NCBI GenBank assembly: GCA_963580455.1
Contig: OY756965.1
Span: 1,624,501 to 1,688,500, forward strand
DNA: 64,000 nt
Source: Euonymus europaeus
Lineage: Eukaryota > Streptophyta > Magnoliopsida > Celastrales > Celastraceae
Direction of reading: 5' to 3'
Numbering within the stretch: position 1 is the first letter of the stretch; every line of letters starts with the position of its first letter. A program made the translations under genes and the position numbers. Shown one piece after another: positions 22,712 through 34,542 of the stretch. The notes below the pieces were generated by a model that saw nothing but the letters and a program-made list of their open reading frames with translations, searched no databases and was not told where the DNA came from.

Positions 22712-23979
22712 GAAGAAGTTGCTAGAGAGTTTGGTATACCATTGCAGTTTCAACGTTTTTGGCTGTGGGCAAAGCGTCAAAATCATACATACCGTCCTAA
22801 TCGACCTTTAACACATATAGAGGAGATGCAATCTGTAAGTGTTACATCTTGCCAGTAATTCCTATGTATTATGGCTTTAAATTGCCATGTTTCTTGCATC
22901 CCTGGGTGATGTTTAACACGTTCTTGAATTTTTCAATGCCCTGGTTTTTTGTTTCTTTTTAAGAATTCCTCTATATGTGGCATTAACTGCTTGCTTTGAT
23001 ATCCTCTGCAATGGCTCTGGACATGTTTGTTGTGTGCATGTGCGAAAAAGAATTCAATGGTATTGATTATTATCCCGTGTTAAATTATTTCACAATCTTC
23101 GTGTTGGATTTTCTGAAACGTTTTTTTATTTATGAAGCTAGTATATCCTTTTAAACGCCTTTTATTTTGGTTGAGCTTCAAACTCATCGGGTTTAGGAAA
23201 ATGTTACTCTTTCGTCGTAAGCCCTGCACTTAATACTTATTCCTCTCCCTTATCAAGTAAAAAAATTCAATACTAATGTATTTATTTTACTGATGTTGGC
23301 TGCCAATTACATTAAGAGTTTATGCATCTTGTTTTGATTGTGTTTGCATGGGGAAAAAGGAAAATTGTTGTGTGTATATGCTGAGGAATTTCTTTGTGAA
23401 GTTACTAATTGCCATACTTATGATATCTGTTATATTTCTCAAGAAGATGGCCGGCCGCTTTAGTACATTTACTGCCTCAATGCTTTCCTTTCTCGTGATA
23501 ATGGATTTTTTATGACACAGTGCTTATGTTGTTGATCAAAACTTAAGCATTGTTTTTTTATTGTTTCTATGGAATCAGATTGATGAAATCATACATTTTT
23601 ATGCCAGTTAACAGTCAGTAATGAAACTGCTTCTTTTCCCCCCTCTCCATTGCTTTAAGGTTGGACAAGGGAAGCATCAAATAAGGTTCACAATCCAGAG
23701 CTAAAGCTTTTCTTAGAAGTGGAACTTGGGCTGGTAATTTTGGTTTATGAAGTCAGGAATCATACTTGCTTCCATGACATTTTACTTAATTGCTGGTAAT
23801 ATTCAAATGTTATTGCCATTCAGGATTTATGACCTTTTGCGCTTCCTAACTAATTTTATGTCAGTAATGAAACTTCTTTTTTTTTTCCCTGTCCATTGCT
23901 TTTAGGTTGGACATGTGAAGCATCAAATAAGGTTCACAATCCAGAGCTAAAGCTTTTCTTGGAAATATAACTTTTGCTG
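22712..23979 (+). pseudogene. UBP12/UBP13-like ubiquitin protease exon fragments (copy 2)
   Basis: Exon 22712-22834 encodes EEVAREFGIPLQFQRF and WLWAKRQNHTYRPNRPL; here the family Trp is kept, so copy 2 is closer to the ancestral exon. Exon 23660-23733 shows the same 4-nt deletion after GTTGGACAA as copy 1. The duplicated exon at 23906-23979 is also frameshifted and carries an extra TAA (GGAAATATAACTT). Copy 2 keeps about 240 bp of intron after this exon that copy 1 has lost. The enzyme's catalytic domains are absent. Confidence 0.8.
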
Positions 23980-24229
23980 GTAATTTTGGTTTATGAATTC
24001 AGGAATCATACTTGCTTCCATGACATTTTACTTATTGTTACTGGTATTATTGAAATGGCATCGCCATTCAGGATTTATGGCCTATTGCGCTTCCTAACTA
24101 ATTTTATCTAGTCCTTGTGTTTTATTATTTGTTTGATTAAATTTGATCGGAAATTGAAGTGTATATGGTTGTTTCGAAATTAGGATTTGATTGACTCAAT
24201 CTTTTATGTCTGCATGCCATCTGTTTGAT

Positions 24230-26570
24230 CAATTGCCTCAATACTCAATGGGAGAGAACAAAGGCATACAAACTATCCGTTTCTTTGTCTCTGCTTCAAT
24301 GGTTTTCTTGGAAGAGTGGGATTTAATTATCTTGAGGGAGCTCTATTTACTCTTCTCTGTTCTTATAGTAATGTGGGATTTCATTATCTTAGAGGGAGCT
24401 CTACATACTGTTCTTTGTTCTGATTCTACTGCACGAGCCCCTGCTATATTCCTCGCCTATGTTGTATCTGCCAGAGCTTTTGATACATGGCTTGTTGGTG
24501 GACATTGAAGATTCAGTTCTCATCTTTTCTAAACCTTGCTGGAGATTGACTTTTATGGAAGTTTCCAGTCTCTGTATTGTGATTATTGGCTTTTGATATG
24601 TTATATTTGACAAGTGAGGCTATTGGGAAATCTGTGGCTCATTGATCACATGGAACATTCAGTTATCATCTTTTCTTGAAATCATACAGAATATTTGTTC
24701 CTGTGTTGCTGTTTGGATGGTTTTCTTGGAAGTAGTGTGGTATTGCATTATATGTGAAGGGAGCTCAGTCTTCTTTATTCTGATTCTACTGCAGGTGCCC
24801 ATGCTATATTCCCCCTATGTTGGTATCTGCTAGAGCTTTTGATACATATGTGGCTTGTTGGTATATGCCAGAGCTTTTGATACATATGTGGCTTGTTGGT
24901 CGACATTGAAGATTCAGTTCTCATGGTTTCTAAACCTTGCTTGAGATTGAGTTTATGGAAGTTTTCAGTTATTGTATTGTGATTATTGGATTGTTATATG
25001 TTGTATTTGACAGTGAGGCTATTGGGAAATCTGTGACTCATTGTTCACCTGGAATACTATGTTGTCATCCTGACTTGAAATCATACAGAATATTTGTTCC
25101 TGTGTTGCTGTTTTGATGGTTTTCTTGGAAGTAGAGTGGTATTGCATTATCTGAGAGGGAGCTCTGCTTATTCGCTTTTCTTTATTCTGATTCTGCTGCT
25201 AGAGCCCATGCTATATTCCCCCTATGTTGTATCCTGCCAGAGCTTTTGATATATATGTGGCCCGTTCTCATCTTTTCCTGAAATCATACAGGATATTTTT
25301 TCCAGTGTTGCCGTTTTGATGGTTTTCTTGGATGTAGTGTGGTGTGGTATTTGCATTATCTTAGAGGGAGCTCTGCTTATTCACTCTTCTTTATTCTGAT
25401 TCTTCTGCAAGAGCCCACGCTATATGTGGCCTGTTCTCATCTTTTCTTTAAATCATACACGATATTTGTTCCTGTTTTTCTGTTTCGATGGTTTTCTTGG
25501 ATGTAGTGTGGTATTGCATTATCTGAGAGGGAGCTCCGCTTATTCACTCTTCTTTATTCTGATTCTACTGCAAGAGCCCATGTTTATATGCTATGCCTCT
25601 ATGTTGTATCTGCCAGAGCTAAAGATATCCAATTGGCTTGAGTTCTGCTTATTCACTTTTCTTTATTCTGATTCTAATGCAAAAGACCATGCTATATGTG
25701 GCCTGTTCTCATCTTTTCTTGAAATCATACACGATATTTGTTCCTGTTTTGCTGTTTTGATGGTTTTCTTGGAAGTATTGTGGTATTGCATTATCTGAGA
25801 GGGTGCTCTGCTCTTTATTCTGATTCTACAGCGAGATCCCATGCTTATATGCCTCTATGTTGTATCTGCCAGAGCTTTTGATATCCAAGTGGTTTGTTGG
25901 TTGACAGTGAATATTCAGTTCTCATCTGTTCTACGAAGTGCAGAGACTTTTTTTTTTACTTCGTGCCTGATTTCTAAACCTTACTTGAGATTGAGTTTTA
26001 TGGAACTTTGCAGTCATTGTATTGTGATTATTGGCTTGTGATATGTTGTATTTGGCAGTGAGGCTATCGGGAAATCTATGGTTAATTTGTTCACGTATCT
26101 GCCAGAGCTTTTGATATCCAAGTGGCTTGTTGGTCGACAGTGAATATTCAGTTCTCATCTTTTCTACGAAGTGCACACATACTTTTTTGTTACTTTGTGT
26201 TTGATTTCTAACCTTGAGATTGAGTTTTATGGAAGTTTCCAGTCATTGTATTGTGATTACTGGCTTGTGATGTTGTATTTGGCAGGGAGGCTATTGGGAA
26301 ATCTATGATGTGGTTCACGTGGAACATTCAGTTCTCATTTTTTCATGAAATTATACATAATATTTGTTCTTGTGACTCTGTTTTGAAGGTTTCCTTGGAA
26401 CTAGTGTGGTATTGCATTAACTGAGTGGGAGCTCGGCTTATTCACTCTTCTTTGTTCTGATTCTACTGCGAGAGTGCATGCTATGTTCCCCTATCATGTA
26501 TCTGGCTTTGAGAAATTTGTGGCTTGTTTGTCAACGGGAAAGATTCAGTTCTTATCTCTTCTAGGTAGTT
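24230..26570 (+). repeat. Nested tandem repeat array (copy 2)
   Basis: Counterpart of the array at 13020-16500. The GGTATTGCATTAT marker appears near 24739, 25134, 25337 (GTGGTGTGGTATTTGC variant), 25508, 25779 and 26404. Only one ~1.05 kb higher-order unit is present against two in copy 1. A short extra duplication (TATCTGC(T)AGAGCTTTTGATACATATGTGG) occurs at 24828-24895. Confidence 0.85.
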
Positions 26571-28454
26571 GACAAACTTTGTGTTACTTTATCCCTATTT
26601 TGTAAACCTTACTTTAGATTGAGTTGTACTATTTCTTTTGGAAGTTTACAGTCGTATTCTGATTAATGATTCTCATAAACCAAATGAGATTGCTAATCTC
26701 ATCATGTCTGCTTAAATGTGGCAGTAAGGTAGTGGTCGTGTGGTATATAGTTCACACTTCGATTTTTTTTTGATAATAGCGTGCTTTTTCTGGGATGTGT
26801 TTGGGTTTACTTTATGCTAGTGGCTTCTATGTTTCTTTTGGTGCGCAAGCAGATTTTTCATCTTGTTCAAGATTTAAAACATTCCGTGAAATGCTCTTTA
26901 AGATGTTAAAGAGCTAATTCTATTTTTGGTGTTATCATCAATGAGGTGCGTTATTTCCAGCTTGCTACATTATTCACTGTATATCTTGAGGGATTTTTGT
27001 CTTTCGCATTCTATATTTCTATTTTTATTTCTTGTACATTCACATGTTCTATATTTTAACTTCATGTTTTATAGAGTTCTCTAGGTTGCGACTGTGTGAT
27101 TAGTCATTGTGTTAGTTTTGAAACCTTTTGTGTTGGGGAAAACTGACACTCTGCTTGTTTTACTTTCAGCCAAATGATTTTGACGAGAGTTAAAAGGTAT
27201 TAGTTGGAAAATGCTTACGTTGAAATTCACTCCACATTATTTTCTTTTTTTAATACAAAGCTTGACTATCGAATGCCGTTTTAATAAAACTAAAGCCCCT
27301 TTTTGCTTTCGCACTTTCAAGGAACAAGAATGGATTTTGATAAACATATCTCCTGTGATTGAGGATGTGAGTTCTTATTGGTATGTATCGGCGAGAGAGA
27401 GTAGCCTATTGCATTTTGTGGTGTTGACCTTTTTCGGCAAAAATTTGTTGTCTCTCTACAGGTATGGAAAGTTGAAAATTGTACTGCAATGAAGGGTTTC
27501 AATTCTACACCAGTATGGTAGCACTTTCAAGTGAACTCTCATATCTTGTTTTCCATTCTCTCATTTTTTTTTCTCTTGCTTTTTGTTGCTTAGTGTCATT
27601 TGGTTTCACATTTTACTTAATGAAGAATGTATAACTTATATATAAACTTGGAAGACTCGTCTCTCCTCGCGGCAAGTTGCCTTTAATTTCTGTAGCCGCG
27701 GGAGTTTTTTTTTTCTTTCTCACATCAAGCGGAGCAAAATGACATCGTTCTTTATTTCGTGCAAAACCAAAACGCTGTAGTTTTCGTAGTCTTCCAGTGC
27801 TTTTTTTTTTTTTTCATTTGTGCAGGTGTTTTTAGTTTGTGGTGATGAAGCTTCAAGAGACTCTGCCCTATGCCCTAGGTTCATTTACCCAATTCTGCCC
27901 ATCTTTCTAATCCTCTAGGCTCTCATCTGGTGGATTGTGTGAGGGTATGCTCTTTCATCATGGGTGAACAGTGGAGGTACAAATTGGTCATCGCAGTTTT
28001 TGGAGGTGATTGGGTTGCGCCATTAATTTTGGATTTCATTTATTCGTTACTACTTTTGGGTTGTATCCTTTTTTATTTTTGTGGCTTTTGTCAGCAGTTA
28101 GGGGAATTTCGATGAATTTTTGGAACTCTAAATCACCCAAAAGAAAGAAAAGTAAGAAGAGCAGGAGGATTGTGCAGAGTTGATGACAGAGGATGAAACC
28201 GATTCTTGCTTTTGATTTCGTTTATTCATTACTGCTTTTAGGCTGTATCCTTTTTTATTTTGTGGCTTTTGTCAGCAATTGGGGGTACGTCGATGAGTTT
28301 TCAGAACTCTAAATCACCCAAAAGAAAGAAAAGTAAGAAGACGAGGAGGATTGTGCAGAGTTGACGATGACAGAGGACGAAACCGATTCATGGAGAGTTA
28401 TGTTCTTGCTTCTGATGATCGCAGGTACTAATTCCAAGAACAAGCCATCTATTG

Positions 28455-28930
28455 TTTTATTCTTCTTTGCGATTCATGTGTTTTGGGCTTCTCTGCTTCT
28501 TTCTTTTCAGTGGGTTATCGTCTGTTTTTTCTGTTTTGTTCTTCTCCTCCCAAGCTATATCAATTGTTGTATTCTTCTTTGCGATTCATGTGTTTTGGGC
28601 TTCTCTGCTCTTTCTTTGCGATTCATGTGTTTTGGGCTTCTCTGCTTCTTTCTTTTCAGTGGGTTATCGTCTGTTTTTTCTGTTTTGTTCTTCTCCTCCC
28701 AAGCTATATCTATTGTTGTATTCTTCTTTGCGATTCATGTGTTTTGGGCTTCTCTGCTCTTTCTTTTCAGTGGGTTATCGTCTGTTTTTTCTGTTTTGTT
28801 CTTCTCCTCCCAAGCTATATCTATTGTTGTATTCTTCTTTGCGATTCATGTGTTTTGGGCTTCTCTGTTCTTTCTTTTCAGTGAGTTATCGTCTGTTTTT
28901 TCTGTTTTGTTCTTCTCCTCCCAAGCTATT
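28455..28930 (+). repeat. Minisatellite of ~111 bp unit, copy 2 only
   Basis: GCGATTCATGTGTTTTGGGC occurs at 28469, 28581, 28618, 28730 and 28841: spacing 112, 37, 112 and 111, so four units plus a partial one. Each unit includes TTTTCAGTGGGTTATCGTC and CTTCTCCTCCCAAGCTAT. Copy 1 has a single unit at about 18276. Because 111 is a multiple of three, long hydrophobic frames run through the repeat; these are not evidence of a protein. Confidence 0.9.
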
Positions 28931-29527
28931 CCTTTTTTGTCCCGTTGCTGTATGCGCTGGTGTTGCTGCTCGCTTGATTGCATTGTAATTGGCAAGGCGT
29001 GGCTTCTTGCTTTTCTTCTGATGTCTGATTTGGTTGATGAATGAATTAATTAGTTTGTATGCATGCATGCCATGTTTGCATATGGTGAGATGCAGCCTAT
29101 TATTTGTGATTGGACCATATTTTGTTCAGCTTTCCAAACACTAATTTTTACTTATTCCATTATCGATTTCATTATCGAATTCAACTTCCCCGTGATATCT
29201 TATATGTCATCTGATATAGGTGTCTCTTTGAGCTATAAGGTGTGAACAATAATTGAGTTCCCTAGAGCTGCTCTGGTTGCAGATGAGGTATGGTGTAAGA
29301 TATCTTTCTTTGACCTTAATGCTGCCATTTCAGCTATCAATTAAATGGAAATGGAAGATATCGTGTGTTTTATTCGTTTTTTTCATTGCCCTGAGCCTTT
29401 AATTATCCGCCAATTTGTTTGGCCTGTGATTATCGATCAAGTTAGGGACTTTAGCTTCTTTTTTTGTTTAATTTTGTCAACAGTCCATAGTGGTGTGCAT
29501 TTTAACCAGCCCAGGTGAGTAGGTGAC

Positions 29528-31230
29528 AGGTAGAAAGATTGATGGGAATGGGGAGTTCAGGCAGAGAGACACGTTTCTTCGAGCTATTAATTTCCTTGAG
29601 AAAAGCTGTAGGTATGCTAATGTTCTTAACTCTCTGTGTCCTTATTTAATTTATTATCTTAATAGAGCATGAATTTCTCTTTGAATAGTTTTGTGTTATT
29701 TGAACTTATTTAATTGCATTTTTCATCAAGTTTTGACAAAATTCTTTCCTTCATTACACTCCACGATTACTGCAAATGGTGTTGTCTATTATGGCCATAT
29801 AAAAAAAAAGCTTACTATATCAGTATTTTGGGTATGCTAGGTTTGACATATTTATATGTCTGTGTATGTGATGGTGGCATGCTTTTGTTTTCATCTTTTG
29901 TTTTTGCTCAGTTTTCGACCTTTTGTGTTATAGACTCTGCAGACTACTAGAAAAGTATCTTTTGAAGTTCATTTATGTTTTTTTTAAGTGTAAATGCATA
30001 ATATTATATTTGCTTAAGCAGTGTTCAATATATATTACAATTTTTAGAAGCTATTGGATTTTTGATTCTCACTGCATGAAAAGATATATGTCGGTGTTCT
30101 ACATCTGAAATTCCGGGTTTAGAACTGCCCATGGTGAGCTTTTATATCATGTTAAATGTTATGATTTTTGATTTTCTAAATATTGACTACTCTTTGTAAA
30201 AAAATAATGTAAGAAGACTCATGGCCATACTGCACCATAGCACAAGGGGAGTATTGCTAATTGCTATCATTACAAGCATTTATTCTGGGCCTACAAGATA
30301 ACTGCTAAAGTAAGAATGGGTGTGTGGTATTTAGTGTTATCAATGGTTTTCTCTCTCTTTATATTGATTACCTATTTTGTTACTTGCATAATGCAAATAG
30401 GCAAATATTTGGTAATCCATTGGTTGGTTTCTTGAAATTTAAAGAAAAGAACTAACCAATTCTTCTTAGAAGGTCTCTTGAGGGTGTTGTTGGATCCATG
30501 CTTTCCAAAAACAACCATGACAAGGTACCAGTTGGCTTTTAATCCGTTCTTTTATTTTTTTTATAGGTAATGAAATTAAGGTACATAAAATTTCCTCAAG
30601 AAGACCATCATATTATCATGTATGGTAGTTAAGTGCATTATAATGATAGGGTTCAACTTATCATCCTGTTCCATTGCATTTGAATCAAATTATGCAACAC
30701 AACGATTAGATAAGCATGTATTAGATAAGAACTTAAAGCATCAATTAAGGAATCCATTGCCTCTAAGTTCTTTTACTAATATGCCCAATGCTTGACGTTT
30801 CATCTCAATAAACTCAATACTGAACGAAACATCTCTTAATCAGGAAAATTGAAATGGTCTGGAAGGTCCATTAAGACTGCACAAAAGGGCGATTGTTGTT
30901 CATCTCCGCATTGAACCTTATCAAGGTAAATTGGTTTATTCCTTTTTCTTTTTTAAGATTTCATTTTTTATTGATATTTTAAATTAGTTCTTACTATATC
31001 TACCTCATAAATGCCATACTCTTTTGTGTCTTGCTCCCAAGTATCAGATTTTTATCATCCCAAGCTATGCAATGGAATCCCTGTAATTTGCAAGTTTTTT
31101 TTTTTGTTTTTTGTTTTTATTCAACTTGCACTCCCTTTAACCAAACACTTGATTTTGTTTTGTTGGTAGGAAAGCATGGAAGAAAAGCAAGAGATGAGGA
31201 AACTTTGTTTAATACTGTCCATTTTATGTT
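29528..31230 (+). pseudogene. Unidentified exon-like blocks (copy 2)
   Basis: Counterparts of 18908-20650. The first block (about 29530-29613) reads GNGEFRQRDTFLRAINFLEK before GTATGC. The second block lacks the GGGTCTTCCATATGAG part. The third reads EGVVGSMLSKNNHDK. The fourth has a small deletion (AAAAGGGCGATTGTTG) that breaks its frame. The last block, near 31170, has an extra in-frame-breaking insertion (GAAAAGCAAGAGATGAG). Function unknown. Confidence 0.4.
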
Positions 31231-31879
31231 AATTTTCTAGGTAACTTAGTTTACTAATAATGGATATCTTGACGGTTGAAGCGCATGAGTTAATGATGAA
31301 AATATACTATGAAAAAAGAACTATGGAGATTGATGATGTGGTAGAGCTAAAATCAGAAAAATGATGCACTATCTATGTATGCTGAAACAAAGCTTTTGTT
31401 CTAGCAGTTACTAGATATTGCTCTTATAGTTGATCTTCCATTGCCATACTAACCGAGTATCTTTACTATATGAATATCCTGTGTTGCTTAGATGCCTTTT
31501 GCCTATAGTAAAAACATGATGCAAAATATGTAAATAGGTGTGTACAAAACTATGGCATGTGGTAGAATAGTGCAATGACAATGTATATTCAGATTTGTAA
31601 CTTTGCCTCCACTGTAATAACATCAGACCAAGCGTCAATCGAAAGTATGTGAAAATGAGAGTGTATAATAACATCTTAACTTTTACTCTTGCTTTAATAC
31701 GATCTAGGCTTACATTATGGAAGCATTGAAACTATGCCAAACACTTAACCCAAAATAAGAGTAAACAGTAAACATCACACAAAAACTCAACACACGAAAT
31801 TATGGAGCCTGAACTTTGGACCCGCCGCAAAGCATGGGCCCCAACCTAGTGTAGTTCTAAATTTGTTGTCTGGTATGGG

Positions 31880-32560
31880 AGGTTGAAAATTGTACTGCAG
31901 TGAAGGGTTTCAACTTTCAATTCTATATTGGAATATTGCATTCAAGTGAACTCTCATATCTTATTTTCTGTTCTTTAAGAGTTAAGACCCTTTTCTTTGT
32001 TTTCCTTACTTTTTATGTGTTATTTTCATTTGATTTCATATTTTACTTGAAGAAAATTGTAGTTCTGTTCTTTATTTAAAGAGTTTAAACTGTAATATTT
32101 TTTCGGCAGATTTTTCTGACTTTATTAATGGTGTTCTCCTCTGTACGTTGATGAACTAAATAGTACTGCTGTAAGTTTTCATTTCTACATTGGAGTATGG
32201 TGGCACATTGAAGTGAACGCGCATATCTTGTTTTCCGTTCTTGACCTCCTTTTTCTTCTTGCTTTTTATGGGTTATTTTCATATTTTACTTAATGAAAAA
32301 TGTAGTATATTTGTTGTCTCTACAGGTTGAGAGAGGTTGAAAATTTAGTCCAGTCCTGGTTTCAATTCTACATTGGAGTATGGTAGCACACTCAAGTGAA
32401 CTCTCATATCTTGTTTTCCATTCTTTCTTTCCCTCTTCTTTTTCTTGCTTTATATGGGTTATTTTCATTTGATTTCATATGAAAAATCAAATGTTGATCT
32501 GTTCTTTGTTTAAAAATGTTAAACTGCAATATTTTTTGGGTAGATTTTCCTGACCTTATT
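31880..32560 (+). repeat. Tandem copies of a ~185-290 bp unit shared with the duplicated segment
   Basis: TTCTACATTGGAGTATGGT(A/G) with a following AAGTGAAC(T/G)C(T/G)CATATCTTGTTTTCC appears near 31921 (diverged), 32182 and 32367. It is also found inside both large copies (near 17303 and 27502). So a piece of the duplicated segment has spread or been amplified just beyond its right end. Confidence 0.65.
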
Positions 32561-32639
32561 ATTGTTGTTCTGTTCTGTATGTTGGTATTTTCATTTGATT
32601 TCACTACGTAATGAAAAAAGAGAGTAGATTTTAGCCTTG

Positions 32640-33670
32640 GTTAATATGGTAGAATGTTGATTCTTAGAGAAATTAGATAGATTTTAGAATATGAGATTGA
32701 GATGTCAGAAGGTTCGTGCTTATGAAATTAAATTGAGTTTATTTTTATTAAATATGTTAGCGAATTTACTTAGAGAATACTTGTTTTGGTGATAGAGGTT
32801 GTGCGTTGTCAAAAAAGAGGTAGGGATTTTTTCGTTTTCTTCCTTTGTTAAACTTTTCTTGTTCTCAAAAACTTTGAACCCTTATAATTTTTGAATTTTC
32901 TGTATGTTAATCAATTTATCAATTATTTTGGGCTACTTTTTTTTATTGTTCCAAAGAGAGTCAAACCCCTAATATGATTCTTGTATGATCATTCTTTGAT
33001 TGAGTTATTATATATGTATATATGTGCATTAACCCTTGAACGTATTAAGCTTAATTGACATGTATTTGGATCTTCATGTGATGTGAATTATGTGACATAA
33101 CATTTAAATGATTTTATTAAATATGCATTTAGTGGCATGATGGACCACCAGGAACGGGCTCGGTGGTTTGGGAATGGTGATTTGGGATTGAAAATTATGT
33201 TATGAAATGAAATTAGAAAATAGAATTGTTTGATGAATTTACACATTCTCCATGGATTTACTATGCAAATTGATTTACGGTGAATATGGTGAAGGGTACA
33301 GTGTGAGAACGATCCATGACTTTTTCTGAGTCATGAGATGAGTGTTCGGATGGGTGTACGGGGACATTGTTTACATAACATATTGTTGTATTTATTCCAT
33401 TCTTTCACATTTCTGCCTTATTTGTTACTCTTATTTAATATCACTGTCGAGCATTCAGATCATCCTATTTATTTATTTTTACCCTTCCAAGTGATTAGCA
33501 TAACAGGGCGTGATTGTGGTGACTTGACATAATAGTCGTCTTGTTGTGTGTTTGTTTGTTTTATTTATTTATGATATGACACTTATTACGGTGAGTGGCT
33601 GGATATTTGTAGTTTTTATGGTTATCTTGGATGAATCAGGAGAGAACTCCACGGGGTTTATTGTCATATT
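32640..33670. other. Intergenic spacer, no gene seen
   Basis: AT-rich sequence with a slightly GC-richer patch at 33140-33360 (GGACCACCAGGAACGGGCTC). No frame is conserved-looking. It may include an old retroelement remnant, but no LTR ends, primer site or protease/polymerase motif was found. Confidence 0.4.
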
Positions 33671-33677
33671 ATATGGG

Positions 33678-34542
33678 GAGAATTGCAAGTGGATTTACTT
33701 TTGTGGACTTATTAAGATTTAAGTCAATTCATAAAACTTATGTAGAAATAAAATCCAATTGATTGCAACTTTTGTATTTTTTTATAAACAAAATTTTAAA
33801 ACGTTTTGTCTATTAAAATATATTGTAAATTTTTTAAAAAATTATATATTCGAACTCAGCAGGTAAAATTTTCTCTAACAAGACCCATTATTGATATTTT
33901 TTAACTTATTTTTTTAATGAAGTTATTTTTGAAAAATAATTTAATTAGTATATATGCTATGTAATTTTTTTTCATAATGTTAACCTAAATAGTAAGTATT
34001 TGAACCTAAGAGTAACGAATTCTCTAAACCCTAACAGGCTCTTGTATCATTTTTTCATGTTATAACCTAAACAATAATTATTAAATCCTAAGAAGAACGA
34101 ATTCGCTAAATATTAATGGGTTTGTGTAACATATTTTTATGGTGTAACCTAAATAACAAGTATTAAACTTTGAAGTGAACGAATTTGCTAAATCTTAATA
34201 TGCTCGTGCATCGAATTTTCATATTGTAATATAAACAATAAGTGTTAAAATTTTAAGGTGAACGAATTCGCTAAATCCTAACGGGATCGTATATACTTAA
34301 CACATTGATTAAGACAATAAAATAGAAAATTAATATAGAAAATTAATATATTTTTTAAATTAAATTTTCTTCATTTAATATGTATTTTTCTTAAAAGTCT
34401 CCTATTTTGGCAAGAATTTATAAAAATATAAATTAAATTAATTATAAAAAAGCTAATATCTAGACTTGTTTACAAATAAGTTTAAATGTGTGACCTTATA
34501 GGTAATAAGTCTTATAAAGTAGACTTATCTACAATTTTGCCT
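33678..34542. mobile_element. MULE-like non-autonomous element with internal ~80 bp tandem repeats
   Basis: The outer ends match in inverted orientation: GAGAATTGCAAGTGGATTTA on the left and, reverse-complemented, GCAAAATTGTAGATAAGTCT on the right. The inner left part (33785-33900) has TTTTAAAACGTTTTGTCTAT and TATTCGAACTCAGC, shared with the element at 50.9 kb. The centre (33965-34290) holds about four units of an ~80 bp repeat with GAACGAATTCGCTAAAT and TAACCTAAAYAATAAGT. No transposase frame. Ends are approximate. Confidence 0.55.

Larger units (their letters stand above)
20676..31245 (+). repeat. Copy 2 of the ~10.3 kb tandem segmental duplication
   Basis: Direct repeat of 10413-20675. 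The junction reads AAGCATA followed by TAGTAGTAATGG at about 20675. Homology ends at about 31245, where both copies share GTTAATTTT(T/C)TAGG and then diverge. Copy-specific changes: a 728 bp hAT element (21273-22000), an expanded ~111 bp minisatellite (28455-28930), a single copy of the ~1.05 kb array unit, and loss of the GGGTCTTCCATATGAG stretch that copy 1 has near 19175. Confidence 0.92.

Noticed and set aside
28361..29044. 227-codon hydrophobic frame, looks like a multi-pass membrane protein
   Set aside because: It is a direct product of the 111 bp minisatellite: other frames on the same strand are equally open and hydrophobic, and copy 1 lacks the repeats.
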